DNA of 56,662 nt from Anaeroplasmataceae bacterium (GCA_029067355.1 JAIEEQ010000007.1:1-56662); one strand, 5' to 3'. Counted from the first letter of the stretch, positions 26,071 to 35,609 are shown. The notes: generated by a model not told the origin, from the sequence alone. Made by a program: numbers and translations.

Positions 26071-26937
26071 ATGAAGCAGTATTTAGAACTATGTAAAACA
26101 ATTCTAGAAAAAGGAACGAAAAAGGAAGACAGAACAGGAACAGGAACAATTTCTTATTTTGGTTATCAAATGCGATTTGATTTAAAAGAAGGCTTTCCTC
26201 TTTTAACCACAAAAAGAGTTCACTTGAAAAGTATTATTTATGAACTTTTATGGTTTATTTCAGGAGATACAAATATAAAATATCTAGTAGATCATGATGT
26301 TAGAATTTGGAATGATTGGCCTTATGCCTCCTACCAGAAATCCTTAGATTTCAAGGGTGAAACCATTGAAGAATTTGCACAAAGGATTAAGGAGGATTCC
26401 TCATTTTCAAAGGCTTGGGGGAATTTAGGACCAGTCTATGGAAAACAATGGAGAAACTTTAATGGAGTTGATCAGCTAGAATGGCTAATCAAGGAGATTC
26501 AAAAGAATCCATCCTCTAGACGCTTAATTATTTCTGCTTGGAATCCTGCGGAAATAGAGGATATGGCGTTACCACCATGTCATTGTTTTATGCAGTTTTA
26601 TGTTAATAATCATCAGCTATCTTGTCAACTTTATCAAAGAAGTGCAGATGTTTTTTTAGGAGTCCCCTTTAATATTGCAAGTTATGCCTTATTTACTATG
26701 ATGATTGCACAGGTTTGTGGCTTAGAACTTGGCACATTTGTTCATACTATTGGAGATGCTCATATTTATTTAAATCACCTTGAGCAAATAAACAAGCAGT
26801 TGAAAAGAGAGCCTAGAGCTTTACCAAAAATGAAAATCAATCCAAATGTAAAATCTATCTATGATTTTGTTTATGAGGACTTTGAGCTTGAAGGCTATGA
26901 TCCTCATAAGGGTATCAAGGGAAAGGTTGCGGTGTAA
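26071..26937 (+). CDS. thyA: Thymidylate synthase
   Basis: 288 residues. It converts dUMP to dTMP using methylenetetrahydrofolate, producing dihydrofolate. The folate and dUMP sites are visible: DRTGTGT near the N-terminus, [10 protein letters not shown], and the catalytic C170 in [20 protein letters not shown] near the C-terminus is also typical. The stop overlaps the folA start by one base, so the enzyme that makes dihydrofolate is coupled to the one that reduces it. Confidence 0.98.
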   Translation: MKQYLELCKTILEKGTKKEDRTGTGTISYFGYQMRFDLKEGFPLLTTKRVHLKSIIYELLWFISGDTNIKYLVDHDVRIWNDWPYASYQKSLDFKGETIEEFAQRIKEDSSFSKAWGNLGPVYGKQWRNFNGVDQLEWLIKEIQKNPSSRRLIISAWNPAEIEDMALPPCHCFMQFYVNNHQLSCQLYQRSADVFLGVPFNIASYALFTMMIAQVCGLELGTFVHTIGDAHIYLNHLEQINKQLKREPRALPKMKINPNVKSIYDFVYEDFELEGYDPHKGIKGKVAV

Positions 26938-27407
26938 TGATACAATTAATATGGGCAATGACAGAAGAGCAAGTCATTGGAAAGGAAAATAGAATCCCTT
27001 GGCATATCAAAGAGGATTTGCTTTATTATAAAGAAAAAACAAAAGGACAGGCTGTATTGATGGGAGAAGCAACCTATCATTCCCTAAAGGGATATTATAA
27101 AAACAGGCCACTTCCCTATGGAAAAATTTATGTTGCCTCTTTAGATTCATCATTTGCTATTGAGGATGGAATCGTTATTCAAGATGTTACATCTTTTCTT
27201 AAGGAAACAAGGGAAGATTTGTGGGTGGTTGGCGGTGCAACCATCTATAAGCTAAGCTTACCCTACGCAGACCAGCTCTATATTTCTTGGATAAAAGAAA
27301 AGTATGATGGTGATGTTTATTTTCCTCCTTTGGATTTGAATTCATACCAACTCATTTGGGAAAAGGAAACAGAGCTTGTTCGATATACGATTTATGAAAG
27401 AGTTTAG
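26937..27407 (+). CDS. folA: Dihydrofolate reductase
   Basis: 156 residues with the DHFR pattern: IWAMTEEQVIGKENRIPWHIKEDL at the start (the folate-site Glu is in WHIKEDL), KGQAVLMGEATYHSL, and LWVVGGATIYKL for the NADPH loop. It regenerates tetrahydrofolate for ThyA, encoded just upstream. Five bases separate it from plsC. Confidence 0.96.
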   Translation: MIQLIWAMTEEQVIGKENRIPWHIKEDLLYYKEKTKGQAVLMGEATYHSLKGYYKNRPLPYGKIYVASLDSSFAIEDGIVIQDVTSFLKETREDLWVVGGATIYKLSLPYADQLYISWIKEKYDGDVYFPPLDLNSYQLIWEKETELVRYTIYERV

Positions 27408-27412
27408 ATAGT

Positions 27413-28222
27413 ATGATTTTATTAAGTATTCTTTTAGTTTTAGCTGCTGGATACAGCTATGCATTTTATTATACAGGACTATCCTTATGGTTCTATTTTT
27501 TATGGGCACCTCTAGGTTTATTGCTATCCTTTTTGACCTTTGCAGGCTTTGTTTTTATTGCCTTTTTGTTTTGGATGAGAACAGATCCTAAGGGAAAGAT
27601 ACGTCATCATATTTTGTATCAGGTCTGTCAGATGGTTATCATTTTATGCAATATTAAAATTAAGGTGATAGGAAAGCAATACATTCCTAAGGAAACCTTT
27701 GTATGCTATGCGAATCATAAATCTGATATTGATCCTGTGGCTCTTTATTGTGCACTTCATAGAACCTGCTCAGCTATTGGGAAAAAGAGTCTGTTTAAAA
27801 TTCCTGTAATAAAGCAATGCCAGAAAGTTTTTGGGGCAATTGCCTTAGATAGGGATAATGATCGTGCAGCAGCAAAAGCAATGATTGAAGCCATTCGAGC
27901 AGTAAAGGCAGGGATGTCTTATATTATCTTTCCTGAGGGAGGAATTAAGACACGAGATACAGAGGAGATGGTGAATTTAAGAGCAGGTGCCTATAAGCTT
28001 GTTATGAAAAGTGGAGCTTTATTACTTCCTGTAACCATCATTGGAAGCTCTAATACAAAGAAAAGAAAAACCCTATTGAAACGAGTTAAAATAACAATTA
28101 TTTTTCATCCAGCAATGAAAGAAGAGGAGTATTCTCTTATGAATACAACGGAATTAGGAAGTAAAATAATGCAGCTTGTAAATGAGGATATAAAGCATTA
28201 TGAAGAGCAGTATCATTGTTAG
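27413..28222 (+). CDS. plsC: 1-acyl-glycerol-3-phosphate acyltransferase (PlsC type)
   Basis: 269 residues. N-terminal hydrophobic segments (about 1-60) precede the acyltransferase core with the HxxxxD motif in ANHKSDIDP and the FPEGGIKTRD block that binds the phosphate of the acceptor. It makes phosphatidic acid at the membrane. It is co-transcribed with thyA-folA and overlaps the next small gene by 23 nt. The acceptor is inferred from the family, not shown. Confidence 0.9.
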   Translation: MILLSILLVLAAGYSYAFYYTGLSLWFYFLWAPLGLLLSFLTFAGFVFIAFLFWMRTDPKGKIRHHILYQVCQMVIILCNIKIKVIGKQYIPKETFVCYANHKSDIDPVALYCALHRTCSAIGKKSLFKIPVIKQCQKVFGAIALDRDNDRAAAKAMIEAIRAVKAGMSYIIFPEGGIKTRDTEEMVNLRAGAYKLVMKSGALLLPVTIIGSSNTKKRKTLLKRVKITIIFHPAMKEEEYSLMNTTELGSKIMQLVNEDIKHYEEQYHC

Positions 28223-28397
28223 TTTGTTTCTGTGCTTTATCTTCTTTTTTATAGGCATTGGAGGTATTATAGGAGCATCTTTATTAAAAAATTATAGCCT
28301 GATGTATGCTGGAATTTCTTTTTTAATTCTAGGTGCAATTGGATATTTGCTGTTATTTATAAAATTTACATGCTGGTATTTTAAGAACAAGAGGTGA
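28200..28397 (+). CDS. Small two-helix membrane protein, unknown
   Basis: 65 residues, nearly all hydrophobic, with two predicted TM helices (about 5-27 and 35-58) and a short basic C-terminal tail. GAGGAT precedes the ATG, which lies within plsC. No family recognised. It lies 4 bp before the next unknown gene and is probably in the same transcript. Confidence 0.6.
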   Translation: MKSSIIVSLFLCFIFFFIGIGGIIGASLLKNYSLMYAGISFLILGAIGYLLLFIKFTCWYFKNKR

Positions 28398-28401
28398 AAT
28401 T

Positions 28402-28938
28402 ATGGAATTATTTTATTGGATATTAGGAGTAATATTTGCTGTTTTGATTGTGATTTTAGTTACAATTTTTGTTAAGAAAAGTCGCATACAGAAGCGAAGA
28501 AATGATATAATTAAGCTTTTTAGCAATGCGTGTAGAGCCAAAGGGATCACAGATTATACAATAGAGTATGTGAAAAAGGATACCCACGACTTTTATTTTG
28601 AGGATGCCAATAGTATCTATTACATAAAAGTGATTCCTAATTTCAGTAATCAAGAAATATGTATTAATAACGCAATCAAATGGCAGCTTCGGAAACTTAG
28701 TGATCGAAATGAAACTATGGTTTTTGTTGAAGGAGTAGAGCCATTAATGCGTCTAGATTTGAATCATGCAAGAAAAAAAGAGCACAAGCTTTTCATCATT
28801 TATCCAAATGTTACTGCTCTTCTTAAGGTGATTAATGAATGTGAAATGGTTTTTGTTTATCCAGATACAGATGTTTATGGGGCTAAGGTAATTTCCTATA
28901 AGCGTCTAGTAGAGGAAATTGAATTATTAGAGATTTAA
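28402..28938 (+). CDS. Single-span membrane protein, unknown
   Basis: 178 residues: a TM helix (about 4-24), a basic stretch, then a soluble cytoplasmic-looking domain. The domain has a FYFEDANSIYYIKVIPN strand and a following INNAIKWQLRKL helix. The Asp...Lys spacing recalls nuclease-like folds, but not enough to assign one. The SD GAGGTGA precedes the ATG. It lies 20 bp before mutS2. Confidence 0.6.
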   Translation: MELFYWILGVIFAVLIVILVTIFVKKSRIQKRRNDIIKLFSNACRAKGITDYTIEYVKKDTHDFYFEDANSIYYIKVIPNFSNQEICINNAIKWQLRKLSDRNETMVFVEGVEPLMRLDLNHARKKEHKLFIIYPNVTALLKVINECEMVFVYPDTDVYGAKVISYKRLVEEIELLEI

Positions 28939-28958
28939 CTAAGAAAGGAGTGAGTAAG

Positions 28959-31283
28959 ATGTCCTATGATTTGGAGGCATTGGAGTTTTTTGAAGTTGTA
29001 GAAAAATTAAAATCATACACAAAAACAAGCTATGCAAAAACAATACTGGATACCTTGGCTCCTACCTTTGATTATGAACAGGTTTTAGAATTAAATCAAG
29101 AAACGAAGGAGGCCTTTGATGCAATTGTCAAGCTTTCTGATATTCCGCTTGGAGGTCTTTATGAGGTTAAAGGTAGCATAGAGCGTGCTACTATTGGTGG
29201 AGTCTTAGAAGCTCATGAGCTTTTAAATGTGGTAGGACTGATTGATTGTACTGCTAATGTTTTACGATATTTTAAGAGCCTAGATGCAGTGAAAATAGAA
29301 GGAACAGCTTTGAAAAAATATAGAGAAGCTTTAGCCCTGCTTCCATCCTTGAAGGCAAGTATAACCCTTGCTATTGACGTAGATGGAAGAATTAATGACA
29401 ATGCATCAAAGGAATTATTTACCATCAGAAGAAGCATTGTTTCTCTTCAAAATCGTCTTAGAAGTAAGTTGCAGGAGCTATTATCCTCTAAAGCATCCAT
29501 GCTTACAGAAAACTTAATTTCAATCAGAAACAATCGGATGTGCTTACCTGTAAAAATCGAATATAAAAATACCTTTAAGGGAATTATACATGACATTTCT
29601 TCTTCTAATACAACCTGCTATATAGAGCCTTCAGCAACAATTGAGTTTGCGAATCAAATTGATAGTTATTTGGCAATGGAGAAAAAAGAAGAGCAAACCA
29701 TTTTAAGAAATCTAAGTCTTCTTGTGGGAGCAGAAGCTGAGATTTTAAGAAAGAATGTAGAGGCTTTAACCAATTTAGATGTTATTTTTGCAAAAGCATT
29801 GATGGCTCGTGAGCTAGAGTATCATCCTGTAAATATTGTTTCAAATCAATATTTTACTATAAAAAAGGCAAAGCATCCTCTATTAGATCCCAAATATGTA
29901 GTTCCCATAGACATTGAGCTTGGAGATAAGTACAACACAATTATTATTACTGGACCTAATACAGGAGGAAAAACGGTAGCCTTAAAAACAGTAGGCTTGC
30001 TTCATGCTATGATGATGTGTGGAATGATGCTTCCTTGTAGCAAAGACTCTACCTTGAGTACATTTTCTGAGATTTTGGTTGATATTGGAGATGAACAATC
30101 CATTGCCCAGTCCCTATCAACCTTTTCTGCCCATATGAAGAAAATGAATGAAATTCTTTCTAAAGCAACTTTTTCCTCTCTTGTGCTTTTAGATGAATTA
30201 GGAAGTGGAACAGATCCTAAGGAAGGAAGCAGTCTTGCGATTGCTATGATTGACTATTTAAAGCGCCGTGGAGCAAGACTTCTGGTAACTACCCATTATA
30301 GCGATTTAAAGGCGTATGCTTATCAAGAACAGGATGTTTTAAATGCATCCGTAGAATTTAATTCAAATACTTTACTTCCAACTTATCGACTATTAATCGG
30401 AGTTCCTGGGAAGTCTAATGCGATAGAAATTGCCAGCAGGCTTGGAATTCCAGAGAAGATTATTTCTGCAAGTAAGAGCTATATTGAAAGCTTAAACCCT
30501 TCCAATTCATCAAAGATGATGGAGTATATGGAGGAAGAAATTACAAAATTAAGGGCTCAAGAGGAGGAACTATCGCATAAAATAGAAATGTACGATAGTT
30601 TAAATCAAAAGCTTTCTTTAGAAAGGCTGCACTTGACAAAGCAAAGAGATAAGATTTTAGAGGCCTCCCATATAGAAGCCAAGCAGATTATTGAAAAAAC
30701 AACAGAGGAAGCTAAAGAAATTCTTAGAGCGCTTAAAGAAAAAACGAATGGTGAATATAAGGATCATGAGCTTGCAAATCTGAAGCATCAGCTAAATAAG
30801 CTAGGCGTTCAAGAAACGAAAGAGGAGCTTTTTGATGAGGTATTGCTAGCTGGAGATTATGTCTTTATAAAGCCCTATGAGCAGTATGGAACAATTGCTA
30901 AGCTAAAAAAGGATCGCTTTACTGTGCAAATGGGACAATTTAGCATGGATTTTGATAAAAAGGATTTGGTCAAGGCGACAAAGCCAAAGGAAAAGCCTCA
31001 AAAAAAGGCAAGGATGAGTGGATATAATCCAGCTTCCCATGCAAGTCTATCCTTAGATTTAAGAGGAAAACGGTATGATGAGGTTAAGGAGCTCATGGAT
31101 TCCTATATGGATCAAGCCATTTTAGGAAACCTAGAATCCGTTTCTATTATTCATGGCTTTGGTACAGGAACGATTCGTAAGGCGGTTTGGGAGTACTTGA
31201 AGCATTGTCCGTATGCTAAGAGTTATCGTTACGGTCAAGAAGGAGAAGGCTTAAATGGTGTAACTGTCGTTAAATTAAAATAA
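28959..31283 (+). CDS. mutS2: MutS2 (RqcU) ribosome-rescue/recombination ATPase-nuclease
   Basis: 774 residues. It has the core and clamp region, a MutS-type ATPase with Walker A TGPNTGGKT and LLDELGSGTDPKEG, a coiled-coil stretch (about 520-600), and a C-terminal Smr domain with LDLRG and HGFGTGTIRK. In Bacillus MutS2 splits collided ribosomes; in other bacteria it has been linked to suppressing recombination. ATG 28959 has AAAGGAG at 28944-28950; the in-frame GTG at 28950 overlaps that SD and is unlikely. A thioredoxin-like gene follows after 12 bp; mutS2-trxA proximity is also known from Bacillus. Confidence 0.96.
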   Translation: MSYDLEALEFFEVVEKLKSYTKTSYAKTILDTLAPTFDYEQVLELNQETKEAFDAIVKLSDIPLGGLYEVKGSIERATIGGVLEAHELLNVVGLIDCTANVLRYFKSLDAVKIEGTALKKYREALALLPSLKASITLAIDVDGRINDNASKELFTIRRSIVSLQNRLRSKLQELLSSKASMLTENLISIRNNRMCLPVKIEYKNTFKGIIHDISSSNTTCYIEPSATIEFANQIDSYLAMEKKEEQTILRNLSLLVGAEAEILRKNVEALTNLDVIFAKALMARELEYHPVNIVSNQYFTIKKAKHPLLDPKYVVPIDIELGDKYNTIIITGPNTGGKTVALKTVGLLHAMMMCGMMLPCSKDSTLSTFSEILVDIGDEQSIAQSLSTFSAHMKKMNEILSKATFSSLVLLDELGSGTDPKEGSSLAIAMIDYLKRRGARLLVTTHYSDLKAYAYQEQDVLNASVEFNSNTLLPTYRLLIGVPGKSNAIEIASRLGIPEKIISASKSYIESLNPSNSSKMMEYMEEEITKLRAQEEELSHKIEMYDSLNQKLSLERLHLTKQRDKILEASHIEAKQIIEKTTEEAKEILRALKEKTNGEYKDHELANLKHQLNKLGVQETKEELFDEVLLAGDYVFIKPYEQYGTIAKLKKDRFTVQMGQFSMDFDKKDLVKATKPKEKPQKKARMSGYNPASHASLSLDLRGKRYDEVKELMDSYMDQAILGNLESVSIIHGFGTGTIRKAVWEYLKHCPYAKSYRYGQEGEGLNGVTVVKLK

Positions 31284-31295
31284 GGACGGATACCA

Positions 31296-31589
31296 TTGAT
31301 TTATGAATATAATGGCTCGAATTTGGCAGATGGCTTATATTATTTTTATGCTTCCTGGAATTCGAGATGCAATATTTTGGCAGATCGACTATTAAAGTTG
31401 AATCTGGATTTTAAAAATTTAACCATATATAAGGTGAATACAACCAAGTATTCACAAATGAAAAAGGATTTTAATGTAGTGAAAATGCCTTCTTACTTGT
31501 TGATTAAAAACCAGCAGGTTATATCAAGGAAGGATGGGAATTTGGACTATTTTTCTTTGAAGAAATGGTTATCAGAAAGGATGGAATAG
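31296..31589 (+). CDS. Thioredoxin-fold protein with only one active-site Cys
   Basis: 97 residues with the thioredoxin layout: YFYASWNSRCNILADRL in place of the WCxxC motif, then VNTTKYSQMKKDFNVVKMPSYLLI with the cis-Pro. The first Cys is Asn (WNSRC), so dithiol exchange is impossible by the usual route. The start is a TTG at 31296, with AAGGA 9 nt upstream, the same arrangement as at topA; no better ATG is in frame. Located between mutS2 and thiN. Function unknown, possibly a monothiol or binding role. Confidence 0.75.
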   Translation: MIYEYNGSNLADGLYYFYASWNSRCNILADRLLKLNLDFKNLTIYKVNTTKYSQMKKDFNVVKMPSYLLIKNQQVISRKDGNLDYFSLKKWLSERME

Positions 31590-31592
31590 GAT

Positions 31593-32201
31593 ATGGAGTA
31601 TGTCTTGATTATTGGACATGATATGGATTTTAGCAAATTTAATTTTAAAGGAAAATACATCATAGGGGTTGACGAGGGGGCCTTGGTAGCTTTAAGAAAT
31701 GGAATTTCTCTTGACGTTGCTATTGGAGATTTTGACTCTGTTGATGAAGAAGATCTAAACTATATTCGTTCTAAAACTCAGGTAATTCAATTACCTGAGC
31801 ATAAGAATGATACAGATACAGGAGCGGCCCTTAAGCTTTGCAAGGATGCAACCAGAATTATTATTTTAGGGGGAATCCAAGGGAAAAGAATTGAGCATTT
31901 TATTGCAAATTTAATGCTGATGGAGACCCACCATAATGTTGAAATGCTAGATAATAATTCCCATATGTATATTATGGATTCTTCCTTCAGTATAAAGAAG
32001 ACAGAATATAAGTTTATTTCCTTTTTTGCTTTGCAGGATACAATGATTTCCTTAGAAGGATTTAGCTATCCTTTAACAAATTACAGCTTAAAAAATACGG
32101 ATCCACTAACTATTTCAAATGAATTAAAGGAAAGTAGAGGAATAGTAACAATTAAGGGAGGCTGTGTCCTTGTAATCCAGTCAAAGGAGGACAGGCGGTA
32201 A
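31593..32201 (+). CDS. thiN: Thiamine pyrophosphokinase
   Basis: 202 residues with the family motifs: GDFDSVDEE, LPEHKNDTDTGAALKL and LGGIQGKRIEHFIANL (usually RxDH, here RIEH). It converts thiamine plus ATP to TPP. The gene is 3 bp after the thioredoxin-like one and abuts the MATE gene. Together with the TPP-controlled thiT at 49425 it points to thiamine uptake and activation instead of synthesis; no thiamine biosynthetic gene is in the window. Confidence 0.93.
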   Translation: MEYVLIIGHDMDFSKFNFKGKYIIGVDEGALVALRNGISLDVAIGDFDSVDEEDLNYIRSKTQVIQLPEHKNDTDTGAALKLCKDATRIIILGGIQGKRIEHFIANLMLMETHHNVEMLDNNSHMYIMDSSFSIKKTEYKFISFFALQDTMISLEGFSYPLTNYSLKNTDPLTISNELKESRGIVTIKGGCVLVIQSKEDRR

Positions 32202-33491
32202 ATGAAAAAGTTTGCAAGCTATTTAGTTCCTTCCTTGATTGCCAGTGTTCTTATGAGTATGTATGCCATTGTTGATGGTATATTTATTGGTCAAAAAATT
32301 GGAGATTCTGGACTTGCAGCAATTAATATTACTTGGCCAGTAACCTCCTTTTTACAATCTATTGGAACTGCAATGGGCCTTGCGGGTGGAATTTTAGTTC
32401 AAAATTTATTGGGTAAAAAAGATGTAGCACATGCCAATCGTATAAAAAGTACAGTGCTTATCATGGTTCTTATTTTAGGAGTAGGATTTGGTATTCTCTT
32501 TTATGCAATAGAAACACCGCTTTTGCATATCCTAGGAACTACTGAGGAGTCATTTTCTTATGCAAAAAGCTATCTGACGATTATCCTTATGGGCTCTGTT
32601 TTTCAAATGCTAGGTATGGCTTTACTGCCTTTACTTAAAAATTCTGGTAAGGTAAAACGGGCTGCCTGTGCCTCCTTATCAGCTGTATTTACAAATTTAA
32701 TTTTGGATTATGTCTTGATTTTTGTTGCAGATATGGATTTAGCTGGTGCGGCCTTAGCCTCTGTACTGGCTCAGGTTGTGTCGTGTTTGATTTGTATGCT
32801 TGCCTACTTTAAGGAACTAAAAAAGCCATTATTTATGAAAAAGGATATTGTAGAGCTATTTAAGACAAGCCTTGCTCCCTTTATTTTAGCTTATTCCTTT
32901 TCTATTGCCATCATTATTACAAACCTTGTTTGTTCCTATTATGGAAGAGATGAGGCAGTTGCTGCCTACACGCTCCTTTCCTATTTGTCCTATATCATCA
33001 TTGCCATTGCTTGTGCAGTTGGAGATTCAATTCAGCCGTTATTTTCCTATAATCAGGCTGTTTCAGATTATAAAAGCAATAAAAGAATGTTAAAGTATTG
33101 TTTAGGTATCAGTTTTGGAATATGTGGAATTTGTGTAGCTTTTATGCTTATTTTTCAAAACCAGCTAGGAGAACTATACAATTTGTCTAATCTTTCAACA
33201 AAGTATTATAAGGATGGACTTATATATTATAGTATTGCTGCTCTTTGTGTCTCTCTTGTTAAGGTGGTATCAAGCTATCTTTATGCCATAAATTCTAAAC
33301 TATATGCTAATATTTTAGTTATGATTGAACCATTTGTTCTAATTCCTTTAGGATTGCTGATATTTTGCTTACCTATGAAGTTATCAGGAGTTTGGGTTTC
33401 TTATTTGTTTACACAAGGTATTTTGGTGGCTTTGGCAGGAGGTCTACTATATCTCCAGCATAAAAAAATATTTCAAAATTCATATAGTTAA
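32202..33491 (+). CDS. MATE-family multidrug/Na+ antiporter
   Basis: 429 residues, about 12 hydrophobic segments in two similar halves, with the MATE-like N-terminal region (ASVLMSMYAIVDGIFIGQKIG and LAAINITWPV). It exports cationic compounds using an ion gradient; the substrate is unknown. ATG 32202 directly follows the thiN stop, with AAAGGAGG inside thiN. Last gene of the run; no clear hairpin terminator is seen after it. Confidence 0.92.
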   Translation: MKKFASYLVPSLIASVLMSMYAIVDGIFIGQKIGDSGLAAINITWPVTSFLQSIGTAMGLAGGILVQNLLGKKDVAHANRIKSTVLIMVLILGVGFGILFYAIETPLLHILGTTEESFSYAKSYLTIILMGSVFQMLGMALLPLLKNSGKVKRAACASLSAVFTNLILDYVLIFVADMDLAGAALASVLAQVVSCLICMLAYFKELKKPLFMKKDIVELFKTSLAPFILAYSFSIAIIITNLVCSYYGRDEAVAAYTLLSYLSYIIIAIACAVGDSIQPLFSYNQAVSDYKSNKRMLKYCLGISFGICGICVAFMLIFQNQLGELYNLSNLSTKYYKDGLIYYSIAALCVSLVKVVSSYLYAINSKLYANILVMIEPFVLIPLGLLIFCLPMKLSGVWVSYLFTQGILVALAGGLLYLQHKKIFQNSYS

Positions 33492-33594
33492 TAAAACTAA
33501 ATGTAATGATATAAATAATTTGTATTTTTGTTAATTTTAATCGTATATTATGGTTTCTGAAACTATTATACAGAAATAATTTTTCAAAACGCAT

Positions 33595-33611
33595 CTAGTT
33601 TTCAAAACTAG
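33595..33611. repeat. Perfect palindrome in the MATE-truB gap
   Basis: CTAGTTTT-C-AAAACTAG, with 8-bp arms. The gap 33492-33707 holds no gene I can support. No T-run follows, so it is not a typical terminator; a weak promoter (TTGTAT 33520, TATATT 33544) lies upstream. Confidence 0.45.
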
Positions 33612-33707
33612 GTATTTGAAATGATAATAGGGGTAGGTTTTTACGAATTGAGAATAAGGAATGTGTGAAATTCATTATCTTGATGTGAGTTAGGAGGTCT
33701 TATAGCT

Positions 33708-34580
33708 ATGAATGGATTTTTTATTATAGATAAGCCTAAAGGAATTACTTCCCAAGGAGTTGTTGCGAAAATAAAGAGGCAATTTCAACTGAAGCGATGT
33801 GGTCATACTGGAACACTAGATCCTGACGCTACGGGAGTACTAGTTGTTGCCTGTGGTGAAGCTACGAAGCTAATTCGCTTGCTTGATGAACAAGAAAAGG
33901 AGTATGAAACAACAATTGTATTTGGAAAGGATTCAAATACTTTAGATTGCTATGGCACAATCACTAAGGAAATTTTGATGGATTTCACCTTGCAAGAGCT
34001 TGAACTAGCGTTAGACAAGCTAAAAAAACAGACTTATCAAATTCCTCCTATGGTTTCTGCAATTAAGGTGGCTGGGAAAAAGCTTTATCAATATGAACGA
34101 GAGCATAAGTCAGTAGAAGTGGCTCCAAGAAGTGTACAGATCAAGAGACTTGAACGGATTTCAAGTCTTGAAAAAGTAGATGGTTTTTTAGAGGTTGATA
34201 TTAGAATTTTATGCTCTAAGGGCTTTTATGTTCGTTCATTTGCCAGAGATTTAGGACAAGCCTTGGGTGGATGTGCTATTATAAAGGAGCTAAGGAGATT
34301 AAAAAGTGGATGCTTTTCTATTGGAACCTCTGTCTTACTAGAGGAAATAACCAAGGAGCATCTTTATTCGATTGAGGATATTTTTAGAGAGTTTGAGTAC
34401 CTAGAGGTTAATGAATTTGTAGCTAGGCTTGTGAAAAATGGCGTAGTTTTAGATGAACGTCAAATAAAAACGACAAAGCCATTTTACATTACCTATAAAG
34501 GTGTTATAATAGCAATATATGAGCCTGTGGCAGAATACCAATATAAGCCCGTAGTGATATTTAAAGAAAGTGAAGGATGA
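33708..34580 (+). CDS. truB: tRNA pseudouridine-55 synthase
   Basis: 290 residues. GFFIIDKPKGITS, then GHTGTLDPDATGVLVV with the catalytic Asp in LDP, and the FYVRSFARDLG motif are all TruB signatures. It makes the pseudouridine of the T-loop. GGAGGT precedes the ATG. Genes truB-ribF-rpsO-pnp follow in the order known from Bacillus. Confidence 0.97.
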   Translation: MNGFFIIDKPKGITSQGVVAKIKRQFQLKRCGHTGTLDPDATGVLVVACGEATKLIRLLDEQEKEYETTIVFGKDSNTLDCYGTITKEILMDFTLQELELALDKLKKQTYQIPPMVSAIKVAGKKLYQYEREHKSVEVAPRSVQIKRLERISSLEKVDGFLEVDIRILCSKGFYVRSFARDLGQALGGCAIIKELRRLKSGCFSIGTSVLLEEITKEHLYSIEDIFREFEYLEVNEFVARLVKNGVVLDERQIKTTKPFYITYKGVIIAIYEPVAEYQYKPVVIFKESEG

Positions 34581-34584
34581 GCTT

Positions 34585-35496
34585 ATGAAAACCATACATA
34601 TTAAAGACAATGATCATGAGTTGATACCAGAGCCTCTTTGTGCCGCTATTGGGAATTTTGATGGTGTACATCTGGGTCATCAAAAATTAATTGAAGAATG
34701 TAAGCGTCACGGATATAAATCAGCGGTTTTAACGTTTTATCCTCACCCCTCTGTATTTCTTAAGAAAATACCTGATTATAAGCTGATTACTCCAATTCAG
34801 CATAAAGCAGATTTGTTTTCTCGTATGGGAATTGATTATTTGATTATTTTTGAATTTAATGAGGATATTGCGAAGCTCAGCAAAGAAACCTTTATCCTTT
34901 GGATGAAACGTCTTAATATTAAATCCTGTGTTTGTGGCTATGATTTTACATTTGCTAGAAAAGCAGAAGGAACCATCTTGGATTTAGCAAAGGAATTTGA
35001 ATTCTATGAGGTGAAGAAGTATATTTTTGATGATGTACGTGTATCTTCAACGTATATTCGAGAGCTTTTATCCTTAGGAAATATATCTAAAGTAAATCGT
35101 ATGCTTGGAAGAACCTTTTCCATTCGTGGCAATGTGATTTATGGTACGCAAAATGGTCGATTAATTGGCTTTCCAACAGCAAATGTTGATTATAAAAATT
35201 ATTATATACCTGCAAATGGAGTTTATTTTGTAACAGTTGAAATCAACCATATCTTTTATTATGGAATGTGCAATATTGGAAATAATCCAACCTTTAATTA
35301 TTCCTTTGAGCGAAAGCTAGAGGTTAATATTTTTGGATTAGATGCAGATATCTATACCATGCAAGTAGAAGTATTTTTTCATGAAAGAATCCGTCCAGAA
35401 GTTGCTTTTTCTTCAAAAAAGGAGCTGATTGAACAATTAAAAAAAGACCGTTCTCAATGTTATCAGCTTTCTTCAAATATGAATTTCACGAAATAA
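34585..35496 (+). CDS. ribF: Bifunctional riboflavin kinase/FAD synthetase
   Basis: 303 residues in two domains: an N-terminal FAD synthetase (AAIGNFDGVHLGHQKLI and VSSTYIRELLSLG) and a C-terminal riboflavin kinase (GRLIGFPTANV, then NGVYFV). It turns riboflavin into FMN and FAD. ATG 34585 follows AAGGA, which overlaps the truB stop region; the in-frame GTG 15 nt upstream is less well placed. Confidence 0.96.
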   Translation: MKTIHIKDNDHELIPEPLCAAIGNFDGVHLGHQKLIEECKRHGYKSAVLTFYPHPSVFLKKIPDYKLITPIQHKADLFSRMGIDYLIIFEFNEDIAKLSKETFILWMKRLNIKSCVCGYDFTFARKAEGTILDLAKEFEFYEVKKYIFDDVRVSSTYIRELLSLGNISKVNRMLGRTFSIRGNVIYGTQNGRLIGFPTANVDYKNYYIPANGVYFVTVEINHIFYYGMCNIGNNPTFNYSFERKLEVNIFGLDADIYTMQVEVFFHERIRPEVAFSSKKELIEQLKKDRSQCYQLSSNMNFTK

Positions 35497-35506
35497 TAAA
35501 AAAAAC

Positions 35507-35534
35507 TTGAAATTTTTTATAATTATGCTATAAT
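35507..35534 (+). promoter_or_regulatory. Promoter of rpsO
   Basis: TTGAAA (35507-35512), 16 nt, TATAAT (35529-35534). Confidence 0.7.
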
Positions 35535-35540
35535 ATTTAA

Positions 35541-35609
35541 GGTCGATTTCTTTGTATATGGAAGTCCTCATTCCTATACTAGGATATTCGCGTATATTCA
35601 AAAAGGAGG
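35541..35609 (+). promoter_or_regulatory. Structured rpsO leader, possible S15 autoregulatory element
   Basis: About 75 nt lie between the expected transcript start and the ATG, which is long for this genome. It can form two hairpins: a TATATGGAA/TTCCTATA arm pair with one bulge, and GGATAT/ATATTC around TCGCGT, ending at the SD AAAAGGAGG. S15 represses its own mRNA in several phyla through such leaders; here it is inferred from structure and position. Confidence 0.45.

Noticed and set aside
33492-33707. Possible tRNA or small RNA in the gap before truB
   Set aside because: No cloverleaf, T-loop motif or good terminator; only a palindrome and a weak promoter.
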